In this document: piece by piece, positions 27,498 to 36,000 of the stretch
How the letters are laid out: each line of letters starts with the position of its first letter
How positions within the stretch are numbered: the first letter of the stretch is position 1
From: Roseivirga sp. UBA6061
GTDB taxonomy: Bacteria > Bacteroidota > Bacteroidia > Cytophagales > Cyclobacteriaceae
Assembly: GCA_002427745.1 (NCBI GenBank)
Contig: DIYF01000166.1
Span: forward strand, 1 to 48,162
Length of the DNA: 48,162 nucleotides
Direction of reading: 5' to 3'
Made by a program: the position numbers and the translations under genes
The notes under the pieces: model-generated
The model's database searches: none
What the model was told of the DNA's origin: nothing
Seen by the model: the letters and a program-made list of their open reading frames with translations, nothing else

Positions 27498-27764
27498 ATG
27501 TCACAAGCCAACGAATTTTCGCATTACAGTCTGGAGGTTTTAGAAAAGAAGAAAAGCTACTTTAAAAAGCTTCAGGTGCGGATGCTCATTCTGACCATCA
27601 TTTCCATTATCATCATTTCTGTAGCTGCTGTGACGAAGGATAATATGCAGGTGTTTCAGTTGATCCCCTTTCTGATCACGTTCGGCATTGCCCTGCCACT
27701 GGTTATCTTCAACCCCATTCGTAAGAAAATCCAGACGGAGATCGATTCCAGGCCACAGGCTTAG
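27498..27764 (+). CDS. Small two-helix membrane protein, unknown function
   Basis: I do not recognise this 88-aa protein. It has a basic amphipathic N-terminus (LEVLEKKKSYFKKLQVRM), two membrane helices (LILTIISIIIISVAAVT; FQLIPFLITFGIALPLVIF) and a short charged tail. The start is an ATG 52 bp after the OmpA-family gene on the same strand, which suggests cotranscription. The hydrophobic pattern and lack of any competing reading support a real gene. Confidence 0.75.
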   Translation: MSQANEFSHYSLEVLEKKKSYFKKLQVRMLILTIISIIIISVAAVTKDNMQVFQLIPFLITFGIALPLVIFNPIRKKIQTEIDSRPQA

Positions 27765-27795
27765 TACCGGGAGTTGGTGAGGAGGAGGAAGCAGG

Positions 27796-27823
27796 AGGTA
27801 AGAAGTAGGAAGTAAGAGGTAAG
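27796..27823. repeat. Four tandem 7-nt repeats (GTARGAR)
   Basis: GTAAGAA, GTAGGAA, GTAAGAG, GTAAGAG in direct tandem, preceded by a related purine-rich stretch (GAGGAGGAAGCAGG). They lie between two convergent genes, in noncoding DNA. Purine-rich heptamers of this kind can change copy number by slippage. Confidence 0.7.
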
Positions 27824-27903
27824 AGGCATATTTCATGCACCTAACCGCCTGCTTCTCTGATAAGGACCACACAACTCACCCGTTACACCTTGAGCACCTA
27901 CTA

Positions 27904-29292
27904 TCAGGTAGCTACAATTCTCATAAGTTCTGCACAGATAATTGCGCCATAAGTACCCAGCGCATAGCCCAGCACAGCCATTAAGGCACCCACTGCCGCC
28001 AGCGAAGGACTGAAAGCAGCCGCCACCACAGGAGCAGAAGCCGCGCCTCCTACGTTGGCCTGACTGCCTACTGCTACAAAGAAGGATGGTGCTTTGATGA
28101 TCTTTGCTACGATCAACAGCAGTGTCACATGCACGAGCATCCAGATAAGACCAATGGCAAAGAGTCCGGGGCTTCTGGCTATATCACCTATGTTCATATG
28201 CATACCGATAGTAGCCACGAGTATGTAGATAAAAATGGTACCCAGACGAGAGGCACCGTAGCCCTCCATTTTCTTAAATCTGGTAAATGATACTCCAAGG
28301 CCAATGGTGGTAGAAATAACTATGAGCCAGAAAAAACCGGAAGAGAGGGAATTGAGGTTGTACTTATCGAGAAATTCCTGTTTGGACTTCATCCAGGGAC
28401 TGATAACATCTGCACCGAAATGAGATAGAGCTACTGCGGCAAAAACGACCGCCAGCAAAGTCATAAACTCGGCCGTAGTGGGTATTTTGGCTACAGAACT
28501 CTGGAATTTGGACACCTTCTCTTTGAGGCTTTCAATGGCAGAGCTGTCAGCTTTCAGCCACTTGTCTACTTTGGCAGAATTGTTGGCTCCATAGAGCAGG
28601 AATGCCAGCCAGATATTCGCACAAATTACGTCCACCACGATCATAGAGGTAAAGAGTGAATTCGGTACCTCATAAATTTCTTTCATGGCTGTCTGGTTGG
28701 CTCCGCCTCCGATCCAGCTACCGGCTACGGTGGACAGTCCCCGCCAGATATCATCAGGCCCGGCTCCGGAAACTACATCAGGAGCGATATAGGAAATCAG
28801 CATCAGTGCAATAGGCCCACCGATGACGATACCCAGTGTAGCCGTAAAAAACATAATCAATGCCTTTGGGCCCAGGTTAATGATCCCCTTGAAATCAATA
28901 CTGAGACATAACAGCACCAAACTTGCCGGCAATAAATATCTTGAGGCCACAAAGTACAGCTGGGAGCTTCTTTCATAGGAAGCAATGGTATCATGGTCTA
29001 CCCCACTGGTCTCCAGAAAGGTTTTAATCTCAGCAAAGCTGGCGCCTTTGGGTATTTCCAGACCAATGCCCGCCACATAGTCGAGCAGGGAATTATCAAA
29101 CCACTCAGAAGAGATAAGTCCCAGGGGCCAGTGAAGCAGAGCCGGAAAAAAATAACAGGCCAGTACGGAAGGGAAAAAAGTATAGAAGCGCTTCCAGCCT
29201 TTTTCTTTGGAAGAAGAGGTCACGAAAACGAAAGCCAGTACCATTAAGAGTATTCCCAGTACTACAGCATCATTGGTAAAAAGGGGTTCCAT
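27904..29292 (-). CDS. DUF819 family multi-pass membrane protein
   Basis: The 462-aa protein has about 11-12 membrane segments. It matches the DUF819 (YjcL-like) family, recognised from GGPIALMLISY, STVAGSWIGGGANQTAMKEIYEVP, MIVVDVICANIWLAFLLYG and SQANVGGAASAPVVAAAF near the C-terminus. Its function is unknown; the topology suggests a transporter. It is divergent from the sodium-symporter-family gene at 29482, with 189 bp between the two starts, so they may share regulation. On the minus strand, TTG and TAGTTTTA with an 18-bp spacer lie upstream, one mismatch from the Bacteroidota promoter pattern. Confidence 0.88.
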   Translation of the reverse strand: MEPLFTNDAVVLGILLMVLAFVFVTSSSKEKGWKRFYTFFPSVLACYFFPALLHWPLGLISSEWFDNSLLDYVAGIGLEIPKGASFAEIKTFLETSGVDHDTIASYERSSQLYFVASRYLLPASLVLLCLSIDFKGIINLGPKALIMFFTATLGIVIGGPIALMLISYIAPDVVSGAGPDDIWRGLSTVAGSWIGGGANQTAMKEIYEVPNSLFTSMIVVDVICANIWLAFLLYGANNSAKVDKWLKADSSAIESLKEKVSKFQSSVAKIPTTAEFMTLLAVVFAAVALSHFGADVISPWMKSKQEFLDKYNLNSLSSGFFWLIVISTTIGLGVSFTRFKKMEGYGASRLGTIFIYILVATIGMHMNIGDIARSPGLFAIGLIWMLVHVTLLLIVAKIIKAPSFFVAVGSQANVGGAASAPVVAAAFSPSLAAVGALMAVLGYALGTYGAIICAELMRIVAT

Positions 29293-29481
29293 GAATGAGG
29301 GTTTGTTTGATCACAATCTATAAAACTAATATTTCCGGCCGAGAATCAAACGAAATATCCTGTAAGGAAGCCGCGAATCATGATGGCCCGGACTATGCCG
29401 ACATCAAACATACATTTTCTATTAAATGACATGCGCCCATTGAGATAATCCCATATATTCGGGTTTTGAAAAAATGTAACT

Positions 29482-30873
29482 ATGGCAGCTAGAGGAGGCT
29501 TTTCAAGTCGATTAGGTTTTATTGCAGCAGCAGCGGGTTCGGCCGTTGGTCTGGGAAATATCTGGGGGTTCCCCTTTGAAGTAGGTGAAGGTGGAGGTGC
29601 CGCTTTTGTAGTGGTATATCTGTTCTTCTGTTTTGTATTGTGTTTCCCTGTGATGGCCACTGAGATTGCCATAGGTAGAAAAACTGAGAAAAACCCGGCA
29701 GGTGCCTTTGTGGCCCTGGGATATAAAAACTGGTCATGGGTGGGAAAACTCGGTATTCTGGCCGGTGTGCTTATCCTCTCTTTCTATAACGTGATTGCCG
29801 GTTGGGCTTTTGGCTACATCTTCGAAATGGCCATGGGGCACTTTGGTGGAGGTGAGCAGTTTGGGGCCTATACTGTACAGATTTTCAAGGTAGGTGCTTA
29901 TGGTGCGCTCTTTATGGCCACCACGGCCTTTGTTGTATCAAGGGGTGTTTCCGGTGGTATCGAAAAGGCTGCCAAGCTGCTGATGCCCACACTCATTATA
30001 ATGATGCTGGGTATGGTGATCTACTCACTCACTCTGGACAATGCCATGGACGGTATCCGTTTTTACCTGGTGCCTGACTTCAGCAAGATCAACGCGGGCG
30101 TGATCTACAGTGCTATGGGACAGGCCTTCTTCTCACTTTCGCTGGGAATGGGAGCCCTGATTACCTACGGTAGTTATGTGAATAAGAAAGAAAACATTGT
30201 GTCTGCCGCAGCCCTGATTACACTGGCTGATGTGGGTATTGCATTTATCGCGGGTATGATGATCTTCCCGCTGATCGGGTTTATGAGTGGTGGTACTATG
30301 GAAGGTGCGGCTGGCGGACCTGGTCTGATTTTCGTGACGCTTCCGCAAATCTTCGGAACACTCGGGTCCATCGGTCCTCTGGTAGGTACCATCTTCTTTG
30401 TACTGCTTTGCTTTGCCGCATTGACTTCTACGGTATCTCTGCTGGAGGTTCCTGTAGCTTATGCCGTAGATGAGTTGAGCATTCGCAGAAAAAGAGCTGT
30501 ATGGATTGTGGCAGCCGTGATCTTCGTTGTAGGCATTCCTTCCCTGCTGGGATTCGGTTATTCTGATTTTTTCAGCACGGCTTTCACTACTTATAAGGAT
30601 GGTGGTACCGATACGGATTTCCTCTCATTCATTGCTTCCATTGCGAATGACAGTATACTCCCACTGGGTGGTTGTATGATTGCCTTCTTCGCGGCACATA
30701 TCTGGAAAAAACATAACCTTGATGAGGAACTGGCCTCCGGAGCTCCCAGCTACAAAGGCTCTTTTGTACAGAAGTACATGAACTTTGCTGTAGGTTACCT
30801 GGCCCCCGCTGTACTAAGTGTTTTGTTTGTTCTGACTGTGCTTTTCAAGTTCTTTGGTATCAGCATCATTTAA
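29482..30873 (+). CDS. Sodium-dependent transporter, neurotransmitter:sodium symporter (SNF) family
   Basis: The 463-aa protein starts with the family hallmark RGGFSSRLGFIAAAAGSAVGLGNIWGFPFEVGEGGGAAFV, which forms helix 1 with the unwound sodium and substrate site, and has about 11-12 helices. FSLSLGMGALITYGSYV is helix 6 of the LeuT fold. Bacterial members take up amino acids or related compounds with sodium; the substrate cannot be assigned. The gene ends in a terminator that overlaps the start of the next gene. Confidence 0.93.
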   Translation: MAARGGFSSRLGFIAAAAGSAVGLGNIWGFPFEVGEGGGAAFVVVYLFFCFVLCFPVMATEIAIGRKTEKNPAGAFVALGYKNWSWVGKLGILAGVLILSFYNVIAGWAFGYIFEMAMGHFGGGEQFGAYTVQIFKVGAYGALFMATTAFVVSRGVSGGIEKAAKLLMPTLIIMMLGMVIYSLTLDNAMDGIRFYLVPDFSKINAGVIYSAMGQAFFSLSLGMGALITYGSYVNKKENIVSAAALITLADVGIAFIAGMMIFPLIGFMSGGTMEGAAGGPGLIFVTLPQIFGTLGSIGPLVGTIFFVLLCFAALTSTVSLLEVPVAYAVDELSIRRKRAVWIVAAVIFVVGIPSLLGFGYSDFFSTAFTTYKDGGTDTDFLSFIASIANDSILPLGGCMIAFFAAHIWKKHNLDEELASGAPSYKGSFVQKYMNFAVGYLAPAVLSVLFVLTVLFKFFGISII

Positions 30874-30886
30874 CTGATAAACGGTA

Positions 30887-30916
30887 TTGAAAAAGCCTCA
30901 TGGAGTCTTACTTTTG
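30887..30916 (+). promoter_or_regulatory. Bacteroidota-type promoter inside a terminator hairpin
   Basis: TTG at 30887-30889 and TACTTTTG at 30909-30916 fit the -33 and -7 consensus (TTG, TAnnTTTG) with a 19-bp spacer. The -7 element lies in the loop of the terminator hairpin. Initiation would be expected within a few bases of the ATG at 30922, so the mRNA would be leaderless or nearly so. Confidence 0.6.
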
Positions 30917-30935
30917 ACGCCATGAGGCTTTTTTT
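30890..30935 (+). terminator. Rho-independent terminator after the sodium symporter gene
   Basis: AAAAAGCCTCATGG (30890-30903) pairs with CCATGAGGC plus T7 (30920-30935) across a 16-nt loop. The 3' arm includes the start codon of the next gene (ATG at 30922). Confidence 0.85.
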
Positions 30936-32007
30936 ATGCGCTTTGGCGTCTTTACTGGTACTCAAACTGTCCGGACAAACCTTGCCGGACCCCAAAGGCT
31001 ATGTCTGTCATCAGACCCTCTCCCCGATGGAGATAGATGGACAGGCCCTGGAGGCTGCCTGGGGTGATGCTCCTTTTACGGATTTTTTTACAGATATAGA
31101 GGGGGACAAGCAACCCAAACCTGAATTTGACACGCGGGTTAAAATGCTCTGGGACAGCAGTTACCTCTACTTCTATGCAGAAATGGAAGAGCCGCATTTG
31201 TGGGCTAAGATTACGAAGAAAGATGCAGTCATCTTTTATGATAACGATTTTGAGATTTTTATAGACCCGGATGGCGACACGCATAACTACCATGAACTTG
31301 AGCTAAATGCAATGAATACGGTTTGGGATTTACTGCTGACCCGTCCCTATCGCGATGGCGGACGCCCCCTGACAGACTGGGATTTTAAAGGTTTGAAGAC
31401 GGCCGTGCACCTGAATGGCACATTGAACGATCCCTCTGACCTCGACAAGGGCTGGTCTGTAGAGGTAGCTATTCCATGGAAAGCATTGAGAGATGGTACC
31501 CGATCAAAAGTCCATCCAAGAGAAGGAGACGAATGGCGGATCAATTTTTCGAGAGTACAATGGGACACAGAAATTATTGACGGCCAATATGTGAAGAAGA
31601 AAAACCCTGATACGGGAAAGAATCTGCCCGAGCACAACTGGGTCTGGTCTCCGCAAAGAATTATCAATATGCATGAGCCGGAGTTTTGGGGAGTAATACA
31701 GTTTACAGCGATGACTCCTGATAAAAAGGTGGCATTCGATAACAAATCACAATCTGAACACCGCATCCGCTCCATCCTCTATACGATCCATCGTGCTCAG
31801 CGCGGCTATTTCAGAAAGCACAGAACCTATGCCAGTAAAATGGCAGACCTGAATATTGATGCTGATATTTCCGGCATGATGGAAGGGGTGACTATAGAAC
31901 AGTTGAAAGGCTATGCTCATGGCTACATACTGGTAATCAGAGATCATTCAACCAACACGGACTACCATATTAATGAAAGCGGATTGAGGCGTAGAATCCG
32001 CAAGTAG
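30922..32007 (+). CDS. Secreted CBM9-like (carbohydrate-binding family 9-like) protein
   Basis: The 361-aa product has a short signal peptide (MRLFLCALASLLVLKLSGQ). A family-9-like carbohydrate-binding domain covers about residues 25-260: PMEIDGQALEAAWGDAPFTDFF, RVKMLWDSSYLYFYAEMEEPHLWA, NDFEIFIDPDGD, YHELELNAMNTVWDLLL and WSVEVAIPWKAL. Such domains bind glycans and occur in stand-alone secreted proteins of Bacteroidota; no catalytic domain is visible. The C-terminal 90 residues are not recognised. The ATG at 30922 is the only plausible start: the frame is open back to the symporter's own stop codon and has no other ATG before the signal peptide. It sits inside the symporter terminator. Confidence 0.85.
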   Translation: MRLFLCALASLLVLKLSGQTLPDPKGYVCHQTLSPMEIDGQALEAAWGDAPFTDFFTDIEGDKQPKPEFDTRVKMLWDSSYLYFYAEMEEPHLWAKITKKDAVIFYDNDFEIFIDPDGDTHNYHELELNAMNTVWDLLLTRPYRDGGRPLTDWDFKGLKTAVHLNGTLNDPSDLDKGWSVEVAIPWKALRDGTRSKVHPREGDEWRINFSRVQWDTEIIDGQYVKKKNPDTGKNLPEHNWVWSPQRIINMHEPEFWGVIQFTAMTPDKKVAFDNKSQSEHRIRSILYTIHRAQRGYFRKHRTYASKMADLNIDADISGMMEGVTIEQLKGYAHGYILVIRDHSTNTDYHINESGLRRRIRK

Positions 32008-32014
32008 TCTGTAT

Positions 32015-32045
32015 AAAAAAACGAAGCCACCCGTACGGTGGCTTC
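32015..32045. terminator. Terminator downstream of the CBM9-like gene
   Basis: A7 run (32015-32021), then GAAGCCACC (32023-32031), loop CGTAC, GGTGGCTTC (32037-32045). The T-run is on the minus strand, so it is best suited to minus-strand transcripts, but the stem follows the plus-strand stop codon closely. Confidence 0.65.
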
Positions 32046-32221
32046 TCCTTTCGACTCTTACTTTGTCTAGCTAAGTAATTATCATTAGTCTTAAATATCA
32101 TGTGCGGCTACTTCAGTCTGCGAGCAGGCCATGCATATCATCTCCATGATCGAACACAGGTTCGGGGAAGATCAGGTATAAGTCGAGGTGTGATTTAGAG
32201 CTTCCTGATACTGGGAATTAC

Positions 32222-32240
32222 AAAAAGCCTTCAGGCTTTT
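32222..32240. terminator. Short terminator-like hairpin in noncoding region
   Basis: AAAAAGCC (32222-32229), loop TTCA, GGCTTTT (32234-32240). It is symmetric, with no gene immediately upstream on either strand. Confidence 0.4.
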
Positions 32241-32478
32241 CGGGAAGCTACGTGATTGGTTTCTTGTAAATGCGAGCCTGAAACAAGACTCATCCGGCAT
32301 TTACAGGAACATCAAATATACAGAACCCAACTATCATGATCAATGAATAAGCAAAAAAATCGTGTACAGACATGATTTTCAAGGCCTTAGATACATTAAC
32401 GGCCATCTTTCTATCTCCTTCAATCAAGTACACACGACATATTACCATGACTTTTCAACCATATATCTTAAAGAATAC

Positions 32479-32511
32479 TAATATGTTAATGCTTATTACG
32501 CTAACATATTA
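32479..32511. repeat. 10-bp inverted repeat TAATATGTTA/TAACATATTA
   Basis: Perfect arms at 32479-32488 and 32502-32511 with a 13-nt spacer, in noncoding DNA about 85 bp beyond the 3' end of the lipocalin-like gene. Function unknown. Confidence 0.5.
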
Positions 32512-32542
32512 ATCTCTCTGCCCTTCTGACACCTTGTTCCTT

Positions 32543-32587
32543 ATTCGTCTGACCACTCAAAATGGTCAGACGAATTGGTCAGACGAA
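32543..32587. repeat. GTCTGACC palindrome, first copy, with extra half-site
   Basis: ATTCGTCTGACCA (32543-32555) is the exact reverse complement of TGGTCAGACGAAT (32563-32575), loop CTCAAAA. The half-site TGGTCAGACGAA is then directly repeated at 32576-32587. It lies just beyond the 3' end of the lipocalin-like gene. The same element occurs at 48035-48067 beside the next lipocalin copy. Confidence 0.8.
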
Positions 32588-32596
32588 CAATTCCTT

Positions 32597-33043
32597 CTAC
32601 TGATTGACGGTAATGGTATAATTACCAGCTATACCCTCGCCATGATTGGCAGCACCGGGGTTGCCGTCAGAAGTAAAGGTGAAGACAAACAAGGTCTCCG
32701 TCAGGGTGACGATGGTGATGGTCTTCCCATCATCTACTGATAGCTGTTGAGCTTCTTCATCGGTCCACTCCCAGGTACCGGAGGCCCGGAACATATTTCC
32801 GGCATTGGTGGTGGTGTACGTACCATCAGTGAAGGTAAAGGCAAAGCCTGTAAAGTTGGCCGTGGCGTCCTGCCCGTCAATGATAATACTACCTCCCTGG
32901 CTCAGGTCCCAGCTACCAGACAGCTTTTCAAAGGCCAGCTGCTGAGCTGTAGGATCATCATCTCCACCACAGGCTGTGGCGAAGACGATGAAAACTAACA
33001 TAAGGAGTATCTGTATGGGTGAATATCTGTTTTGCTTTTTCAT
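32597..33043 (-). CDS. Lipocalin-like lipoprotein paired with giant NHL protein
   Basis: The 148-aa product has a lipoprotein signal with Cys25 (VFATAC) followed by GGDDDP, an acidic stretch like known surface-export signals of Bacteroidota lipoproteins. The mature domain is lipocalin-like (LSGSWDLS, TYTTTNAGNMFRASGTWEW, IAGNYTITV) and homologous to the gene at 12009. The start ATG lies 6 nt after the stop codon of the 3523-aa giant on the same strand, so the two are co-transcribed, here with the giant first. The last 28 codons and stop are identical at DNA level to the partial gene at the right edge. Its role relative to the giant is unknown. Confidence 0.87.
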   Translation of the reverse strand: MKKQNRYSPIQILLMLVFIVFATACGGDDDPTAQQLAFEKLSGSWDLSQGGSIIIDGQDATANFTGFAFTFTDGTYTTTNAGNMFRASGTWEWTDEEAQQLSVDDGKTITIVTLTETLFVFTFTSDGNPGAANHGEGIAGNYTITVNQ

Positions 33044-33049
33044 GCTTTC

Positions 33050-36000
33050 TTATTTTCTGATCATGATTTTCTTTTGAACCGTACTTTTGCCATCCGTAAA
33101 CTGCACCAGGTAAATTCCATTATGATAGCGGGATACATCCAGCTTCAGGCTGGCATCCTGATAGTTACTGATACCAAAGGCCTTTGTACCGGACATATCG
33201 TAGAGCTGGATGTCCAGGGCTCTTCCATGATACCCCGACAGATCTATCGTGATGATATCAGAAGCCGGATTAGGATAAACGCTGATAGCCTCTGCCTTTA
33301 ACAAACCATTGTCTATGGAAGTAATGACATCTCCATCAGCACTGATAGCAAGAGTTCCGGTTCCGCCATTCGTATTAATTATGATGTCGCCTGTATACAT
33401 CTGTGCTGCCGGGGGCGTAAAGGTCATGGTTACCACCTCACTGGATGCCGGTGCTACGGTAATACCTGATACAGGACCTCCGAAAGCCGCAGGGTAGAGT
33501 ATGCTGTTTACCACCAAAGTTGCATCGCCATCGTTATGGATTGTGATATCGAAGTAAGTAGTGATATTGATTGGGGTAGTGGGCAGGTTACCATCTCCCG
33601 TAATACGCAAGTCAGCCTCCGGTACATTGTCTATGGTGATGGTAAAGGCCTCCTGGAAAGTCCCTCCTCTCCCATCGTCCGTCTGAATGCGAATATCATA
33701 GCTCGACTTGGTTTCCAGATCGAATTCCTCAGCCGCTCTCAGTTCATCCCCTACAATACTAAAGGAAGCATTATCTGTGTTTCCGACACCGGCTATCAGA
33801 CTATAAGTATGACTATCTCCGGCATCGGCATCTGTTGTGCTGAGCATGGCTACTACATCGTCTATGGCATTATTCTCCAGTATGCTGCCGGCCGAGAGCG
33901 TGATATCAGTAGGAAAGAAGTTGGTATTGTACACTTCTCCTGTAAAAGTGCCTCCCAGTGGATTACCGGCTACATCCATGACGCCCGTAAGGTCACTCAG
34001 GTTCAAACCGAAGGTTCCCGAACCCGTGATATTGTTGACAGTCACCGTGATACTTGTACCCGAAGCTGCCGAAACAGCCGCCACATCGGCCTGCTGTGTA
34101 TCGGTGAAATCAAGCGAGAAATTACCTGTACTCAGGCCATACACCTCTTCGCTAAAAGTTACTGTAAAATCCACACTGCTGGCCGTGGTAGGGTTGGGAT
34201 TCGCTCTGACGATGCTTTGTACCACAGGTTCAATCGTATCTATTCCGATTAAGACAGTGTTGTTACCCGAACTGACATTGCCTGCAGCATCGGTCGCGGT
34301 GATAAAAAGGCTAATCGAACTGGTAAAAGCTCTGAAAGTGGCATCTCCTACCCAGTCACCATTGGCATCGGCAGTAGTAGTCAACAACGTAAAAGGGCCT
34401 GAGCCCATGGCAATCGAGGCAAAAGGTTCTGCTGTACCGAAAAATACAAGACGGGTGTCATTGGTGATGATATCCGTGTTACTGATGCCGGTATCATCTG
34501 AGATGGCAGTCAATAACGGGACAACCGGGGTTACCGTATCAATGGTCAGGGTCAAAACAGTACTCAGATTGCTGGCATTTGTGGCCGCATCGGTGGCTAT
34601 AGCAGTAATACTGTAGTCACCATCCGGCAGTACTGTAGCACTATGGTCAAATGTCCAGTTACCCGAGCCATCGGCAGTGGTTGTGCCTGCGCTGGCACCA
34701 TCAATAAATAACTCTACCGTACTGTTTGCTTCAGAGGTACCGTTGAACAACACTGTATTGTCGTTGGTGATCTGATCTGTATTATCACTGCCGCTATCAT
34801 CAGATATATCGGTTATCAGGGGAGCAACAGGTGCTGTCAGGTCTGCCAGTATGGAAAACTGTGCTGCAGCTGTGTTGTTATTACCCGCTGCATCCATAGC
34901 CCCACCATCCAGGTCTATTGTGATGACTCCGTCAGTTGTCGGAGTAATGGTAGCAGTATAGAGGGTTCCTGAACCTGTGAGGTTTGAGGCTGTACCATTG
35001 GCCAGGATGAAGTCTGACAAATCCAGCCCTGTAACCACTTCACTGAATGTAATGGTTACCTCAAAGGCTCCATTGATAGGGTCATTGGCCAGGCTCATAA
35101 TGGAAACAGTGGGGGCGGTCTCGTCATTTTCAATGCTGAGCTGACTGGCTGCTGTGTTATCATTACCCGCCAGGTCCTGCACCGCTGCTGCTGCTACATC
35201 AACTGTAACCGTGCCATCCAATGCCGGAGTGATTGTCGCGGTGTAGAGAGCTCCTGAGCCAGAAAGTCCGCTTACACTGCCATTGCCAACGGATATATCT
35301 CCTGACTCAAAACCGGTTACCGGTTCATCGAAATCAAAGGTAGCTATAAAGGCCCCGCTGGTAGGATCACCGTCAGTGGTACTGATCACAATTCCTGGCC
35401 GAACAGCCTCTACCAATACGGCTGTCGTGGGCCCTACTCCATTCAGAGTAAGAACAGCATCCACATTATCAGCGTCCTGAATACTACCACCATTGAGGTC
35501 TATGGTCATTCCCGGCATAATGCCATCTCCATCCACTTCACCTTCCACAATAGTATAGCTGAAAGTGGCAGAGCTGCTATTGGTAACCGCCCCGGTAAGT
35601 GTAGCATTTCTCAGTGTCGAACCTACTGTAACAGGAATACCCGGGGTTCCTGTAATAGTCACCGGAATAGAGAAATTCACCGTAAACTCAAGTACATCCC
35701 CCACACCATAGGTACCATCAGCCGGAACCTCTACAGCATCCACCACTGATGCCGCCACTGTGGTGAAGGTCCAGTCGGTATTGTTAGAGATACCTGTATA
35801 AGCGTTACCGGCAGCATCCTCAAAAGCGCCAGCATCTATCGTTACATAGAATTCCGTATCGGGGGGCAGGAAGTTATCAGGGTCAATAGTAACCGCAGCC
35901 CCGGACAAGCTGACCTGGGTACTGTTTACATCAATGGTCTCCAGGATAGAATCATCGCTGGTTTGTCTGATGATAATATTACCGGAGCCCAGCGTGAGAT

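Larger units (their letters stand above)
32008..32596. other. 589-bp noncoding stretch with several inverted repeats
   Basis: No gene is visible. It contains a bidirectional terminator (32015-32045), a terminator-like hairpin (AAAAAGCC, TTCA, GGCTTTT at 32222-32240), an inverted repeat TAATATGTTA/TAACATATTA (32479-32511) and the GTCTGACC palindrome near 32543. The rest is AT-rich and unremarkable. Confidence 0.6.

Noticed and set aside
30871..30922. A fusion or programmed readthrough from the sodium symporter into the CBM9-like protein, since both share a reading frame
   Set aside because: The symporter has its normal family C-terminus and stop codon, and a terminator and a signal peptide separate the two; the shared frame is a one-in-three coincidence.
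19291..32007. A polysaccharide utilisation locus, suggested by HTCS genes, a TonB receptor and a CBM9-like protein
   Set aside because: There is no SusD-like gene and no glycoside hydrolase or lyase; the TonB receptor is linked to a phytase, and the HTCS genes flank giant NHL genes instead.
33536..34616. Long plus-strand frames (238 and 259 codons) opposite the giant NHL protein
   Set aside because: They arise from the repetitive, stop-poor Thr/Ser/Val-rich coding sequence of the giant gene and show no family pattern.
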